From an uncultured Bacilli bacterium (GTDB lineage: Bacteria > Bacillota_I > Bacilli_A > RF39 > UBA660), in assembly GCA_944363685.1 (NCBI GenBank), contig CALVUV010000023.1, forward strand, positions 1 to 13,939: 13,939 nt of DNA. The letters run 5' to 3'. The notes under the pieces were generated by a model. It made no database searches. It was given only the letters and a program-made list of their open reading frames with translations, and was not told the origin of the DNA. Positions 12,857 to 13,939 of this stretch are shown in pieces (the stretch's first letter is position 1; the number at the start of each line of letters is the position of its first letter). Both the position numbers and the translations under genes were made by a program.

Positions 12857-13933
12857 ATGAGAAAATATAATATTGGTTGGGGGTTAACTAATGCTTGCAA
12901 TATGAACTGTAAGTTTTGCTACAGTAAAGAAACACGAGATAGTTCTAAAAATTTAGGGGTGGACGATTGGATTAAATTTATTGATGAAAATCATCAATTG
13001 ATTGAATCAATAAACTATGGTACTGGTGAAAATGCTATATGTAATGATTTCTTTACATTCTTAGACCATGTTAGAATTAACTACCCAGATATCAAACAAT
13101 CACTTACAACTAATGGATATTTGTATGAAGCGATATCTAAAGATGATGAGAAAATGGATATTTATAAAAGAGCCATTGATGAAGTTGATGTATCATTAGA
13201 CTTTGCTGATAAAGAGAAACATAATAGTTTTAGGGGGCAACCTTCTGCTTATACTTGGGCTATTAACATGTTGAAACAACTAAAAAAAGATCTTAAACTT
13301 TCTACAATAGTTTTTGTAGGATTTGAAGAGACAATGCAAAAAGAAAATATCGATGGATTATTTAAAATTGCCAAAGAAAATAATGCTATTTTAAGACTAA
13401 ATATTTATAGACCAGTTAGTGAAAATATGGAAATAAATAGAAAATTTACACTTAGTTATAATACGTTAATGGACACCTTAAACTATATTGGAACTAATTA
13501 TAAAATAATAGGCTTAAGTGATATTCTTTTAGGAAACTTATTAACTAATCAAGAGAATATCGTTGAAAATACAGGAGTTGATAGTATTAGAATTTTACCT
13601 GATGGTAATATTTGCCCTTCAACTTATCTTATAAAAGATGAGTATAAAAATAAATATAATATTTTGCAACCAAATGTTTTAGAGAATATTAAATTTGAAA
13701 CATTTGAGAATGCTCCAATTCCTTCCGCTTGTAATAATTGCTCTTTAAAAGGTAGATGCAGGGGAGGAGTTTACGATAGAAGAATTTTATGGCATGGAAC
13801 TTTAGAAGAAAGAGATCCATATTGTCCTTTAGAAAATAATGATACAATAGAAAAAACAAAATATAAAGTATTAAAGAAAGATCGTATATCTGTTCATGAT
13901 GGATATTTACCAACGATGTTCTTTAAAAATTAA
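12857..13933 (+). CDS. Radical SAM protein with reduced SPASM-like C-terminal region
   Basis: The ATG at 12857 (GAGGTG at 12845-12850, 6 nt upstream) is preferred to a TTG at 12824 that lacks a ribosome site. In 358 aa the cluster motif CxxxCxxC is C14, C18, C21 in TNACNMNCKFCY, followed by a GGE-like SAM-binding element GTGEN (55-59), TTNGYLY (84-90) and DVSLDFA (111-117), giving the usual partial TIM barrel. The C-terminal part has ILPDGNICPSTYL (C253), ACNNCSLKGRCRGG (C292, C295, C301) and YCPL (C323): a SPASM-like auxiliary iron-sulfur region. The canonical C-x2-C-x5-C-x3-C is complete except for its last Cys, which is Val305. SPASM enzymes mostly modify peptides (RiPP maturases, anaerobic sulfatase maturases) or related substrates. 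No precursor peptide gene is seen upstream; the next gene begins just past the window. A conserved-looking tail (SVHDGYLPTMFF, 345-356) closes the protein. Confidence 0.85.
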   Translation: MRKYNIGWGLTNACNMNCKFCYSKETRDSSKNLGVDDWIKFIDENHQLIESINYGTGENAICNDFFTFLDHVRINYPDIKQSLTTNGYLYEAISKDDEKMDIYKRAIDEVDVSLDFADKEKHNSFRGQPSAYTWAINMLKQLKKDLKLSTIVFVGFEETMQKENIDGLFKIAKENNAILRLNIYRPVSENMEINRKFTLSYNTLMDTLNYIGTNYKIIGLSDILLGNLLTNQENIVENTGVDSIRILPDGNICPSTYLIKDEYKNKYNILQPNVLENIKFETFENAPIPSACNNCSLKGRCRGGVYDRRILWHGTLEERDPYCPLENNDTIEKTKYKVLKKDRISVHDGYLPTMFFKN

Positions 13934-13939
13934 GGGAGG
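13934..13939 (+). promoter_or_regulatory. Shine-Dalgarno of a following gene cut off by the window end
   Basis: GGGAGG directly follows the TAA of the radical SAM gene and is the last sequence of the window. In this genome such a sequence lies 5-11 nt before starts, so a co-transcribed gene probably begins within about 10 nt of the edge; it could be the partner or substrate of the radical SAM enzyme. Confidence 0.6.

Noticed and set aside
13689..13913. Minus-strand 74-aa open frame within the radical SAM gene, checked as possible small peptide or antitoxin
   Set aside because: It lies fully opposite conserved SPASM-region codons, and its composition is the complement of those codons; no start signal.

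Overview
The window is A+T-rich DNA (G+C visibly well below 35%) with short intergenic gaps, strong AAGGAGG-type Shine-Dalgarno sites, ATG starts and TAA/TAG/TGA all used as stops (TGG for Trp), so standard bacterial code 11. Together with a BceB-type FtsX permease, a MerR/BmrR-like regulator and an ABC-F ATPase, this suggests a low-G+C Bacillota, for example a gut Erysipelotrichia/RF39-like or clostridial lineage. The taxonomic call is an inference. All genes but one are on the + strand.

Region 1 (1-1434): the C-terminal end of an FtsX/BceB-type ABC permease, then a hairpin that separates it from a convergent minus-strand gene of unknown function. That gene and the next + strand gene are divergent, and each has a recognisable sigma-A-like promoter in the 131-bp gap.

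Region 2 (1566-7268): six co-directional genes with gaps of 40 nt or less or an overlap, probably one transcription unit. They are a HAD-like protein lacking the usual second catalytic Asp, a three-helix membrane protein with an outward C-terminal domain carrying Asp-box (BNR) motifs, two unknown small soluble proteins, an apparent ASCH-APH fusion (PUA-fold domain plus small-molecule kinase) and an ABC-F ATPase. The last two could form a drug-protection pair. The first four I cannot assign to a known system.

Region 3 (7282-8488): a MerR-family regulator with a GyrI-like ligand domain and a third, lipocalin-like domain. It lies behind a textbook MerR promoter with a 19-bp spacer and a dyad.

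Region 4 (8561-11826): a dense group of nucleotide-sanitising or alarmone-type hydrolases: Nudix, a very short WYL regulator (translationally coupled to the Nudix gene), a divergent Ham1/ITPase homologue, a second Nudix paralogous to the first, an RSH/Mesh1-like HD hydrolase broken by a one-base frameshift, and a NudB-like Nudix (ATGA overlap). This is the most coherent functional theme of the window.

Region 5 (11876-13939): a LysR-family regulator, an A/T-only inverted repeat, and a radical SAM protein with a reduced SPASM-like Cys region. The window ends in what looks like the Shine-Dalgarno of the next gene. No tRNA, rRNA, CRISPR array, insertion sequence or gene-free stretch above 300 bp was seen.
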